NCBI GenBank assembly: GCA_027405735.1
Contig: JAPEHQ010000010.1
Span: 62,001 to 126,000, forward strand
Length of the DNA: 64,000 nt
Origin: Mucor racemosus
Taxonomy: Eukaryota > Mucoromycota > Mucoromycetes > Mucorales > Mucoraceae
Reading direction: 5' to 3'
Shown here: in pieces, positions 1 to 11,397 of the stretch
Position numbering within the stretch: the first letter of the stretch is position 1
Layout: every line of letters starts with the position of its first letter
Notes under the pieces: generated by a model
Seen by the model: the letters and a program-made list of their open reading frames with translations, nothing else
The model's database searches: none
Told to the model about the DNA's origin: nothing
Translations under genes and position numbers: made by a program

Positions 1-58
1 CTAATGTAGATGAATAAATTAGTAAAATTGTATTTTAATGTGAGATATCTTGACTTAC

Positions 59-2842
59 GTGAAACGATTGACAGCAACAAGGACCGGGACACCGAACTTT
101 TTAGCATTTTGAATATGCTTGACAAGATTACAACAGCCCTTTTCCAATAATTCCAAATTCTCACCAACATAGGCTTCAGGCAAGGCCTTACCAGCAATAA
201 TTTCAGGACCATCACCATGGGTTTTGAGAGCTCTAACAGTTGCAACAATGACAACAGCATTAGGTTGCAAACCAGAAACACGACATTTGATATCAAAGAA
301 CTTTTCCATACCCATATCAGCACCGAAACCAGCTTCGGTAATAACATAACCAGGCTCCATATCAGCACCGTCAGAACCAGCCAACTTGAGTGCAATTTTA
401 TCAGCCAAAATGGAAGAGTTACCGTGAGCAATGTTAGCAAAGGGGCCGCTGTTTGGACAATAAAACATATTAGCAAATGTTTTGTATATAAAAAGATATT
501 ACAACTTACGCATGAACAATAGTGGGAGTACCTTCAAGAGTTTGCATTAAATTTGGCTTGATAGCATCCTTCATCAAGACTGTCAAAGCGCCACCAATGC
601 CAAAATCATCGGCAGTAATTGGCTCACCGGCCTTAGAAGAAGCAACGACCATATTACCTAATCTCTCACGCATATCCTTCAAATCAGTAGCTAAAGCAAG
701 AACAGCCATAACTTCACTAGCAACAGTAATATCGAAACCAGTTTGACGTTCCATACCCTTTTCAGTAGGAGCTTGGCCAATAGTGATCTTACGCAAGAAA
801 CGATCATTGACATCAACACCACGTTGCCAAGTGATGGTATCTGGGTTTACGTCCAAACGAACGAAACGGGCAATTTCATCTTCGTCTAATTCATTGGGCT
901 CAGTCTTGGTAATGCCTAATTTTTCAAGACGCTTCATCATTACGGGAGCAAATTTACGAACACCCTTCTTTGCAGGACATAAACGATTGAACAAAGCTTT
1001 GTTAGACTGAGTATTTTCATGGAAAATTCTAGCATCAATAGCAGCGGCCATTAAGTTATTGGCAGCGGTAACTGCATGAAGATCACCAGTCATATGAAGA
1101 TTGAATTCATCCATGGGAATAACTTGTGAGTAACCGCCACCAGCAGCGCCACCTTTAATGCCAAATGTGGGGCCTTGAGAAGGTTGGCGAACACAAGCGA
1201 AAGCAGCTTTATTTAAGTGAGCACCAAGAGCTTGGACAAGACCAATAGTAGTAGTAGATTTACCTTCACCAAGAGGAGTAGGGGTGATACTAGATATTGT
1301 ATAAATGTTAACGTTGGGAAGATTTCAATACTTTTAAATATTTACCCAGTAACGACAATGTAACGGCCATCTTTACGATGATTAAGTCTGTTCAAAACAT
1401 CAAGATTGATCTTTGCTTTAGCTGTACCATAAAGTTCGTACTATCAATTTGAATTAGTCTGGGCAAATCCGTTATAATTTCAAAGTATGAAATACCTCAT
1501 TGGCACTCAAACCAATTTCTTTACAAAGTTCATCAATGTGTTTGGGAGTTTGCGCCTTTGCAATTTCAATATCAGAAGGAACGGGGTCCTTCAATTCTAA
1601 CTCGAGTGCAGAAATATCACGCTTACGGCTTAAAGTTAACCAGCGTTCAGCACTAATAGCGGTATTTTGCATCAACATGGCAACTGTCATAGGACCAACT
1701 CCTCCAGGAACAGGAGTAATGAAGGAAGCAACTTCTTTTGCCTTTGCAAATTCAACATCACCAACCCAACGGATACCAGATTTTTTGGTGGAATCTTTTT
1801 ACAAGGGAAACTCTGGTTTAGAAACAACAAATAACTTTAAAAATAAAACCATAATTACCTTCCACAGCATTTGTTCCTACATCGATAATAACAGCACCCG
1901 GTTTAATCCAATCTCCCTTGATGAGCTCGGTCTTACCAGCAGCAGCAACCACAATATCAGCTGCTCTAATCTGTATAAATAATCAAATAAATAAATCTGA
2001 TTTAGTTTATATGCAACATTTGATACATACAATGGCCTCAATATCGGGAGTTTTGGAGTGACAAAGGGTAACAGTAGCATGCTCAGATGTTAATAATGTT
2101 GCAACTGGAGCACCAACAATATCACTACGACCAACAACAGCTGCTTGCTTACCGGCAATGTCAATACCTGTAGACTTTAATAAATGAATAATACCCTTAG
2201 GGGTGCAAGGCAAGAAAAGGGGTTCGCCGCCCTTCTTTGCCATGTTACCGATATTGATAGCATGGAAACTTTTTTATATATACACATTTTAGTTTACTGA
2301 TATTTACAATATTTGCCATGATGATTTATAACGTACCCATCTACATCTTTTTGATAATCGATAGCTTCAATTACAGCAGCTTCATTGATATGAGAAGGTA
2401 ATGGCATTTGAACAAGAATACCGTGAATTCTATAATCATTGTTGAGTTGCTTAACTTTTCTTAAAAGCTCACTTTGACTAATTAATTCAGGCAATTTTTC
2501 CATTGTAATTGAAATGCCAACCTAAAGTAGGGCATATGCAAAAATTAGAAATTCATCCCAGCAGAGAAACAGGTCCCAAATGAAATTACCTCTTTAGCAG
2601 CCTTATCCTTCATTCTAACATAGATTGATGAATCTTCACGAGCACCAACTTGAATCATAGCCAAGTGAGGGTTAAATTGAGGATACTTGTCCTTGATAGC
2701 AAGGATTTTATCTTTAGTTTCTGTACGAATAGTTCTGAACAAAGAAAAGATAATCAGTTATTAGATATGTCAAAATTTAGCCCTCAAAGCAAAATATACT
2801 TTACTGAGCGATAGCCTTTCCGTCAATAAGCGTTGCAGTCAT
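59..2842 (-). CDS. ADE3: C-1-tetrahydrofolate synthase, cytosolic, trifunctional (3' end beyond window)
   Basis: Interconverts one-carbon tetrahydrofolates: methylene-THF dehydrogenase/cyclohydrolase at the N-terminus, formyl-THF synthetase at the C-terminus, feeding purine synthesis. I read nine exons: 2842-2805, 2734-2590, 2521-2337, 2268-2031, 1970-1859, 1794-1496, 1440-1346, 1289-510, 448-59. All junctions keep frame and give about 760 codons; roughly the last 175 residues lie left of the window, after a donor at 58. The dehydrogenase part shows YVRMKDKAA (the family's Tyr-x3-Lys), [14 protein letters not shown] and the NADP-site stretch [11 protein letters not shown]. The synthetase part shows the P-loop TPLGEGKST near residue 375, the [11 protein letters not shown] stretch and FANIAHGN. 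The start MTATLIDGK gives no room for a mitochondrial presequence, so I favour the cytosolic enzyme over a Mis1-type one. It is read divergently from the RING gene at 3816. Confidence 0.95.
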
Positions 2843-3815
2843 GTTAGTGTATGAGCGTTTGAGTAAAGACAAAGAAGTGAAACGTGAACGCGAGAGGGCT
2901 GACAGCATTTAAACAAATAGAGATTAGGTGTGTGACAATTGATGAAAGGCCGGGGAGTGTAAAACGAAAGATGTTTGAACAGCCGAATGAAAGCATCAAA
3001 ATGCATCAAGATCTCTTTATTGTACCATTCCAAAAGACAGTCCATTTCAAGATCATCTCCTGTTGTGTCTAAATCTTGATTTGAATGACTACTGCCATCA
3101 AAATGAAATTCCAAAGGATATATTTACGATATCATCGGTATTAGATGATATATTATGGCTGACATGAATATCTGATTCAAGCGAGACCAAGAACATTTAA
3201 AAAGCTTAACCTTTGGACATTGTATCACAAAATTCGTTCGTGAGAGAAACGGCGGGGTCTCTAAGCATCTGACTCACCTAAATTTGTCATGATATTGAAA
3301 ATGCATAATCTTCTATTTTCGGAGATATCATGACACATATATATAGGCGGGTTATTTCTATTAAAAAAATATACACAACAGCAAAGCAAAAAATGCAAGC
3401 ATTTATTATGGGTAATAATAAAGCTTTCCATGTCATGAAATAAATGTTACACATCCTATTTGAATTCAAAAAAACTCTTAAAAAATCACTTCATGCGTTT
3501 TTTTGTATAGGTTTTTACAGGTTTTAATGTCAGATCTCACTGAGTATATCATGTCAAATTTGCATGTTTTTATAAATTATGTTCAATTTGTAGTTTAGAA
3601 TTGCAGTATGGGTGTGTGTATATGATTTATCACAAACACTTGGCTTTTAAAGAACCAAATGATATGTCACTTTTAAAGCTTACTGTTGTGTCGTTGGTAA
3701 AATGATATATATTTTCTCTCTGAATAAAAAGACCTCCATTCCATTTTTACTTAGTTTATAAGCCCTTTTACCTTTAATCTTTTACATAATTGATTAATTG
3801 ATTATAAAAACTATT
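2843..3815. other. intergenic region, divergent promoters
   Basis: Shared upstream region of the C1-THF synthase (minus) and RING (plus) genes. On the minus strand 3114-2900 contains an acidic, protein-like stretch (for example DDLEMDCLLEWYNKE), but the splice sites I tried at 3.1-3.3 kb need a 17-19-nt intron or shift frame. It may be a decayed gene; nothing else is visible. Confidence 0.5.
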
Positions 3816-4305
3816 ATGAGAGTCATTTGTAGCATTTGCTTGGGAGATATTGGCAGAAAAGAGGCCGTGTCTATAGCTGTGTGTGGTCATGTTTTCGATT
3901 TGACTTGGTAAATCATAGCAGAAAGATATGCTATTCTTTGACTAACCATTTGTTGTATTTAAAAGTATTTTGCATTGCTTACAAGTGAATAAAAAGTGTC
4001 CTCTTTGCAATCAAGATATATTTGGAAGCACACAGCAAGAGCAATTTATTCGAACATACTTTTCAACCGATGATACTGATGAAAAGGCAACAAGAAAATT
4101 AAAACAACAGCCGAGTACCGCATCAGCAGAAGTTCGACGATTGCAAAGCCAACAGAATGAATATAGTGAATTGAAAGTAAAGCATGGAGAGATCCAAACC
4201 GAACTTGAGAGATCTCGAGAATTAATTTCGTTGCTTAATGAAAAGTATAATAACTTGAAAATCGAGGCAAGCATGGCCAAGCTGGATTATCAAAAACATC
4301 AATAA
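3816..4305 (+). CDS. RING finger plus coiled-coil protein, TRAIP-like
   Basis: Probable small RING-type E3 ubiquitin ligase. Exons 3816-3907 and 3966-4305 (58-nt intron) give 143 residues. Residues 5-45 form the RING: C5, C8, C23, H25, C31, C42, C45. The position that is His in RING-H2 proteins (CGHxFH) is Asp28 here (CGHVFDLTC). The intron falls inside the RING and is needed to restore the second half. Residues from about 75 to the end (RRLQSQQNEYSELK...ELERSRELISLLNEK) are heptad-like and should form a coiled coil. RING followed by coiled coil resembles the N-terminus of TRAIP, which works at replication forks, but this protein is only about a third as long and lacks the rest. Function as a ligase is inferred from the fold. 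Confidence 0.8.
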
Positions 4306-5132
4306 ATCATAGGTGTAGTCTATGGCACAAAAAGTATAACGTTCTAAATTGGCCAAGATATCAAAAATAATAAAGGTTATCATGTTTTAATGTGCCCAAA
4401 TCAATTAAAATTTGACTTTTTAGTTACAAATATATAGCATCAAAGTTTCAGTGTATATGAAAAAATGTCCAACTAAACCTACTACATGCATGTTCCTGAT
4501 AAAAACCATCAGATGTTACTTATTTTAATATCTTTCTATCGAAGTATTATTAAAAAGCAAAGAACGCTGATTTCAGGGCCTTACGAATGCAAGGTCAAAA
4601 ATAAAGCATCATTATCATTATCTAACATGTATATCGTATTTTTTGCTTCTTGTTTTGCTCTATTAACAAAACAGTACTTAACTTTTATATGAGTTGTTTA
4701 CATTGTGAAAACCCAATTTTGCAATAGTAAAAACTATATTCAAACATCAACTATAATTTTGATCCAGATCGGCACACCCGATACCTGGAGCTATATTATC
4801 CAATAGACTTGCTAAACATTAAAGAAATGAAGCGCATTCCAAACTATTTTATTTTCCTAGGCTTAACCATTGAATTTATGCAGCTTCTATTTAAAATGAA
4901 TCAATAAGAAAAATATTATATTTTCATTTTATAAAGAACATAATTAGATTCTATAATTATTGAACTATATTGAATCGCTGTGATACTTTTGGATAAAATT
5001 GCAATCCATATGTTAAAATAAATTTTGAATTTTTTTTATATGTATCTACTCTAAAATTTAAATTTTTGAAAACTTCTATTCTCATATGATAGTTTTTAAT
5101 ATTTAAAATCCAAGCATGTCCTCTTTGCTATA
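4306..5132. other. intergenic, no feature seen
   Basis: AT-rich sequence downstream of the RING gene. Open frames are short and not protein-like. I see no repeat or RNA gene up to the start of R1 copy 1. Confidence 0.6.
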
Positions 5133-6190
5133 ACAAACCTCACATTAAACACCTTTCGAGATACACATTAAACACTGATATATACTTATCCATGGGTCGC
5201 ATTATGCTACCTATCCCTAAATTTATTTTATATCTCACGAAAGACTCAAAAACGCGTAAAATTCACTGCTTTTTCTTGAAAACTGGGTCTCACTTTTCAT
5301 CCCTAATCTACTTTTTGTTTTCACTAAATAACACCACAAAAACGTTATATGTCAATGTACCTGAGATGTTCACTTCTGATATAAAAATGAGTATCCGGAA
5401 ATATCCTATTTTTTGCAGTTGGTATTAATTTTTCAGTGCTAAGGTTTCAGATTTTTTACGCGTATTTCACTGCTAATTGCTAATGTCTTGAAAACTTTGA
5501 GGCTTCATACCTCTGCAAAAAATTAAGCTATACTAATACTTTTTAATAATAAAACTTACTTCTTTTAACGCACTCTATAACATATTTCAGTATAAAAAAA
5601 TTCTGAGCACTTTTATTTTTTTTCATTTTTTTGGACCTTTTTGGAGTAGGTTTCAAAATATTGGTTAAATTGAACAGCATTTTTTTTGCATTCCTGTCAT
5701 TAAGCTCGTTAAGCTCTCTTGGATCCAATTTAGAGTTTTTCAAAATATTGATTTTTCGTGGAGATATCCTCAAAAATGTGTACAAAAAGATACTTCCATT
5801 TCTAGCTTCCATTTTCCCCTTGTATACCCTCATCCTAAATTCTGAATTTGAAAAAAAATTGACAAAAATATCATTTTCTCTACGGAAAACGCAGCTATAA
5901 AATCTAGCAATAGCTTAATCGATAGATAATTTTGCTGTGCATCATATCAATTATTTAAATTTAAAATATGCTTATAAAAATCGATGTGAATCTTCAAAAA
6001 ACCTCCAAAATTTTATTTGCATTTTACGCAAAATGTAATGAGAAACATTTATTTAAATTTTATTTAGCTAGATGCAGAATTTAAAACTGTACAAAAACTA
6101 TTTAATAAGCTATTTTAACTTACTTTGCAGTTCACGAACCATTAAGCAATTTTGTTTTTTTTATCATTTTCTGGTCGATTTGTCAGTTGT
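5133..6190 (+). repeat. dispersed repeat R1, copy 1 (about 1 kb)
   Basis: One of four copies in the window (others near 21620-22271, 32690-33690 and 58560-59605). The left end in this orientation includes 'cattatgctacctatccc'; the centre carries 'ttttcgtggagatatcctc'; the right end runs through 'ctttgcagttcacgaacc'. Ends are approximate because they are set by comparing copies by eye. I see no terminal inverted repeats and no transposase. On the minus strand a frame beginning MRVYKGKMEARNG at 5833 stays open for 96 codons. The same frame is open in copies 3 and 4, while copy 2 keeps only its downstream part. Confidence 0.8.
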
Positions 6191-6391
6191 TGCAAACCAG
6201 ACCTTTCGGCCCTTAAAATATTATCCCCAACATGAATTCATTTTCTCTTCAATCCTTAAATCAGTAAAACAATAACAATCCTTTTTCTATAAATATGCCA
6301 CCAAAATATGATATTAAATAAAAATTAGCTCTTTTCTTATTTAAAATCTCAATCCCTTATACATTAGTATATTTTTACTTGTTTATAATCT

Positions 6392-6840
6392 AAATCTTAA
6401 GCCTGGAATACATTCTATATAATAGATAACTATCCTCTTAAGTACATTATTGAATACATCCTTGTTAAGTCGTTAGGAAACCGTCAATATTGTTATTACA
6501 AATCTTAAGCCTGGAATACATTCTGTTACTAATAGACAGGAAACTATCCTCTTAAGTACATTATTGAATACATCCTTGTTAAATCGTTAGGAAACCATCG
6601 ATATTGTTATTACAAATCTTAAGCCTGGAATACATTCTGTTACTAATAGACAGGAAACTATCCTCTTAAGTACATTATTGAATACATCCTTGTTAAATCG
6701 TTAGGAAACCGTCAATATTGTTATTACAAATCTTAAGCCTGGAATACATTCTGTTACTAATAGACAGGAAACTATCCTCTTAAGTACATTAATTGAATAC
6801 ATCCTTTTAAATTAAGAAAGGAAACCATCATTTTTGTATC
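6392..6840. repeat. tandem repeat, about 114-bp unit, 4 copies
   Basis: Units begin with 'aaatcttaagcctggaatac' at 6392, 6500, 6614 and 6728, so the lengths are 108, 114, 114 and about 112. Copies 2 and 3 are nearly identical; the first and last are diverged at their outer edges, as expected when unequal exchange homogenises the centre. No coding frame runs through it. Confidence 0.9.
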
Positions 6841-7491
6841 TTTTATTATTTACTCTTGACAATTATTACTCTTAAATACATAACACATATCTTTTTATAA
6901 CGATCAGTAACATATTATCTGATCTATCCACTTTATTTCTACTATTATTTTAAATCCCGAAACCCATTTCTCAACACAGTTCGATTTTGAAACCCAGTTA
7001 AGATAGGGTTAAGCTGCAATATAACCTATTATTTTGATTATCTCGACGAAAAATCAATATTTTTTGCTGAAATAAAAAATACTGAGTACCCTGCAGTTCG
7101 ATCTATCTTGTGAATACAAAAAACTAACATCTAAATTTTGGTGCTCAATTTTTTATAATTGATTTTAGGTCAATGTTATTTACCCAAATATGATTGCCAT
7201 TCTCAAATCACATGCAGTTTGTGGAATTATCACCTTGATTATGATATTCATTATATCAAATACAATCAAGTATAAATTAATTGTATGTTTAAGCATTGTT
7301 ATATCGAAAGCTCAACCAAAAAAATCGATTTTATCCATGCACAAATGCTCTGTTGGCCAATAATCAATTACTGTATTTATCACAGCAAGTGACTCCTTTC
7401 CATTACAAAAAAAAATGCAATATATAATGGGGACCGCAGCTTTGACAAATAAGTTTTTCATTTCCTTTTTAATTGTTGATACTTATCCAAT
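6841..7491. other. intergenic, upstream of YJU2
   Basis: AT-rich region between the 114-bp repeat and the YJU2 start. No open frame or repeat stands out; it presumably contains the YJU2 promoter. Confidence 0.6.
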
Positions 7492-8445
7492 ATGTCTGAA
7501 CGTAAGGTTTTAAACAAATACTTTCCTCCAAATTTCGATCCATCGCATATCCCAAGACAGTAAGTTTGTTATTAATATATGATAAAATGCTTATAGACTA
7601 ATTCATTGCATTGTAGAAAGAAGCCAAAGGATCTACAGCATAAGGTTCGTCTTATGTCCCCTTTTTCGATGCGTTGCGAAAGTTGTGGTGAATATATTTA
7701 CAAGGGAAAGAAGTTTAACGCGAGAAAAGAAACAGTTGAAGGCGAAATGTATCTCAATATCAAAATCTTTAGATTTTATATCAGGTAAAATATAAATATA
7801 AATATATGAAATGCACATCATCTAACAACGATTTCTTAAAGATGTCCTCGTTGCTCTGCAGAAATTACTTTTAAAACTGATCCCAAGAATACAGATTATG
7901 TAGCTGAAAATGGAGCCAATAGAAATTTTGAGCCATGGCGTGGCGAAGAAGAACCTGAATCTGGATCTGACGATGAGCCTGATGATCCTATGAAATCTTT
8001 AGAAAGTCGTACAATGGATTCAAAGAGAGAAATGGATATTATGGATGCATTGGATGAAATTCGTACTCGTAATGCTAGATCGGAACGACTTGATGTAGAT
8101 GAAGTATTGGATCGTTTTTCTGCCGAAGACAAGGTTGTAATTACTAGTCGTATGAAAAAGGAGGAAGAAGAGGATGAAAGACAAGCAAAAGCTATTTTTG
8201 AAAGTGCAGATGGAGAACAAGTGAGAAAATTAAATGAAACTGAACCAGACGCTATTTCACTAGTGGGTCAATCAGCTAAGGATATACCCTCTTTTAAACC
8301 GGCTGCCATTTTAAAAAAACGCAAGCAACCAGCATCTGGTTCTTTGGTTGTAGTGAAAAAACAAAAGGCCGAGGCGCCCAAAGCAGGGAATGCTTTATCG
8401 TTACTTGCAAATTATGATGATGATGATAGTAGTTCTTCCGATTAA
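7492..8445 (+). CDS. YJU2: pre-mRNA splicing factor YJU2/CWC16 (CCDC94 family)
   Basis: Spliceosomal protein that promotes the first catalytic step of splicing. Exons 7492-7559, 7617-7784 and 7842-8445 give 279 residues, close to the family length. The N-terminus [18 protein letters not shown] is nearly invariant in the family. A four-cysteine zinc site is visible: C-E-S-C in [18 protein letters not shown] and C-P-R-C right after the second intron. The conserved block [12 protein letters not shown] follows, then [10 protein letters not shown]. The C-terminal half is charged and helical, and ends with [10 protein letters not shown] and an acidic/serine tail, both features of the animal orthologue. 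It converges with the Prm10-like gene, 261 bp away. Confidence 0.95.
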
Positions 8446-8706
8446 ATGTTAATAAAATAAATTTTGTATATTTGTGTCATTGATTTATGTGTAAAAGGTA
8501 ATATATATGCGGGCAAAATCTTGCTATTAAATTCAATTCCAACAACTAAACAGTACAAATAAAAAATTTGATGAGAAAGAGTAGAATCCAACAGCCATTT
8601 TTTGAAAAATTGGTATAGTATGTGGGAAATTTCTCTTGAAAAAAAGGGAGGGGAGGAAGGATATAAACACTACATGTGGAAAGAAAATGATAATTGCATG
8701 TGCACG

Positions 8707-10632
8707 TTATAATGAAATATACATTGATCTCTTTTTGCCAGATGGATAGACGATCATAGCAGCAGCAAATAGTCCTGCAGATAGACCTAGTGCTGTTGTC
8801 AACATTTGCATTGGAAAATTGGTTTGTCCTAAATCAGTTTGATGTAATACAGAATATGCACCTCGAACGCCTGATTAAAAAATTTAAGGTTATCTAAAAT
8901 GAAATCGCTTTACCATGAATCAAAGATCTTTATTTACCTATACTTCCGGGCACTAACAAAGTAATTCCAACACAGAGAGGTGCTAATGGTGGTTCACCAG
9001 TAATTTTGAGAGCAAAATTAGAATATAAACCTATAGCGAATGCAGCAATACTGCCTACAATTTGACCATCTGGAATAACTTTACCTAAAAAGTAAGATAA
9101 ACAAAAGGCAATTGTAGCCGAAAGCGTTTGTGATATCCATTGCTTTCGAGAAGATCCGTAAGACAATGCAATCGCGATACTGAGAATAGGTAAAAGCAAA
9201 ATGTAAAACCAAGGAGAAACTAACGGTTGCCCGCAAAGACCATCTTCAGGTGCATTTGGATCAATGGCATTATATACACTACTACCTACTTGTAATCCAT
9301 ATGCTAATTGAAATGCATAAAAGACAGCATAGACAAGCCGAACAATACCCGTTGTTACATGTCTTGCAGATAGTTCAATCTATTAAAAAAATTAATAAAT
9401 ATGTGAATTTATCAAACGAAAAAAAAAAAACTTACTACGCCAACTGTCATTGTATATCCTGGCAATAAAATTAGAATAGAAGAAAGAACAACACTAGTAA
9501 AGCAACAATAATTATGCAAAGCTCTTGTAATTATAGCTACAGCAACAGAAGCAGATATTTCAAATACTCTAGCATAAATTGGGAAATGAGCAGATAAAAG
9601 ATACAATATTGCAACCATTAAACCAAGAGATCCACTGATAATTGCATCGATCCAAGTACCTCCAAACATCATGGCTGAAGCTGTAAAACTACTTAGAGTA
9701 AAGAACAAGACAGTAGACCATACACCACATGTTGGAGGAGACGTTGCAATGTCATGTAACAATACCAGACAACGATCAAGATCGATTTCACCTCGCTGGA
9801 AAAAGTTCATGGTATCGTTAATCTTTGCTATTTTACCATTATCAAAACCTTGAGGTGATTTGACCATAATAGATTGAGTTTCATCACCATCTATAAAAGT
9901 AATTAAAACAGAATCAGGTAAAAATGAAAAGGAAGCATCTAATTCAAGTAGTTTTGAAGTATGTTGAAGAGTTTCATCAACTCTGTGGCATGGACATCCA
10001 CATTTCAAAAGCAATCGACCCAATAAGATGATGATACTCTTCTTTTTTTCATACAATAATTCATCTTTTATACAAGGAACTGCATGAATGCTATGTTGAT
10101 CAGGATTATCATGAATTGTTGTCTCTTCATCATCATTTCGAACACCGCTAATTCTATGCTGATGTAAATGTTGTGGATTATCTCTTGAAACCATAATATC
10201 TGCACGTCTCATGCTGATTGCTGTAGCTATGCTATCATCTCTCTTTAAATCGGTATGATATCCCGACGTAGTTGAATTATGATTATTTGATGTGTTGGAA
10301 GAAACTCTATCAATTTTATTGAAATAATTTGATTTGATGCTTGCATTTCGTTCAAGATCAGGGGTATTGTTCAATGATCTAGTAGTTATTGTATTTGCTC
10401 TCCAAAGAGAAGGTCTAAATGGCAATGGCGCATCCATTGCAGGTCCAATGGCAGCTACAGCAGGCGGTACTGCAACAGATTCATTTGTTTGCTGTCGAGT
10501 GAGTCTATTTATTGTTTGATTACTGTTTGATCTTATGGGCAATTCAGTCAACGTTGCTTGAGATGCAATGCTTGAAAATGATCCAGCATCATAATAGCTT
10601 GATGAAAGGTTTTTTTTATGAGAAATTGGCAT
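8707..10632 (-). CDS. Prm10/ThrE-family multi-pass membrane protein
   Basis: Member of the fungal Prm10-like branch of the threonine/serine exporter (ThrE, DUF1212) family. Exons 10632-9436, 9379-8938 and 8870-8707 give 600 residues. The first ~200 residues are hydrophilic and Ser/Asn-rich, typical of a disordered cytosolic tail. The ThrE region begins near LLGRLLLKCGCPCHRVDETL, then FLPDSVLITFID. About ten hydrophobic segments follow (examples: VWSTVLFFTLSSFTASAMMF, SVVLSSILILLPGYTMTVGV, LLVPGSIG), ending with GLFAAAMIVYPSGKKR. The second hydrophobic half resembles the ThrE2 domain, so this is a fused single-chain form. Substrate cannot be told from sequence; amino-acid export is known for bacterial relatives only. 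Its start is divergent from the Zn2Cys6 gene. Confidence 0.9.
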
Positions 10633-11397
10633 TATTTATTAACAGTTTAAAAAGAGAAAGAAAAGAAAGCAATCGAGTATAATTATTTTATTGCGATAGT
10701 TCGTAGGTATAGTAAAAATAAAATGTTGATTTTACAATTATTAATACCAGTTATTTTTATAGCAAATCCAACTGTGGAGTAAAACATATACTTAAGGTTG
10801 GAAAATAAATGTGAAATATAACAATTTCATGGCATCATAATTAATACTGCTTGGATCTACCACTAACTGTGTATATAAAAAAGGGTTACTTGAGTGGCAT
10901 TGAATATCGGTAAATTTTACGGGGTTGCTATTTATACTTGAGCTGTGTACCACATGTAACGAATAAAAAACTAAAACCAGTGATTTAATACAAGAATGCA
11001 TGTATGTACCATGTACTAATAGTATAGTTTACCTTGGTTACTTCCTTGATTTATAAACCAATGACTCATAAATCCCTCTTTTTCTTTTTCTTATCCATTG
11101 ATTCCTGATTTTGATTAAATTTCGGATTATGATTTGCTGATTAAATCAATTGATCTGAATTGATTTTTTTGATTATTGTTGTATTAAATTATTGTCCTCT
11201 TCATCATTCTACATAGTTCTTTTGTAACACCTTCATCGTTTCTTTCGTTTTTTACTTTATCGAGACGTCATTTCGGATATTGAAACAGACGTTTTATTGA
11301 GATGTTCGTTAAATGCTTCCGGATAAAATAAATAGTTACTGAAAGTTTTTCTTATAGACAAATAAATAATAATAAATAATAATAAAATAATAATAAT
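10633..11397. other. intergenic, divergent promoters
   Basis: Shared upstream region of the Prm10-like gene (minus) and the Zn2Cys6 regulator (plus). A run of 'aataataaat'-type sequence sits directly upstream of the regulator's start. No gene or clear binding site is recognisable. Confidence 0.6.

Noticed and set aside
217..1010. Plus-strand frames opposite the C1-THF synthase exons
   Set aside because: They are antisense shadows of conserved coding exons and have no recognisable domains.
2900..3290. Small spliced gene on the minus strand (DPAVSLTNEFCDTMSK...DDLEMDCLLEWYNKE)
   Set aside because: The needed introns are 17-19 nt long or change frame, and the last frame runs into the start codon of the C1-THF synthase gene.
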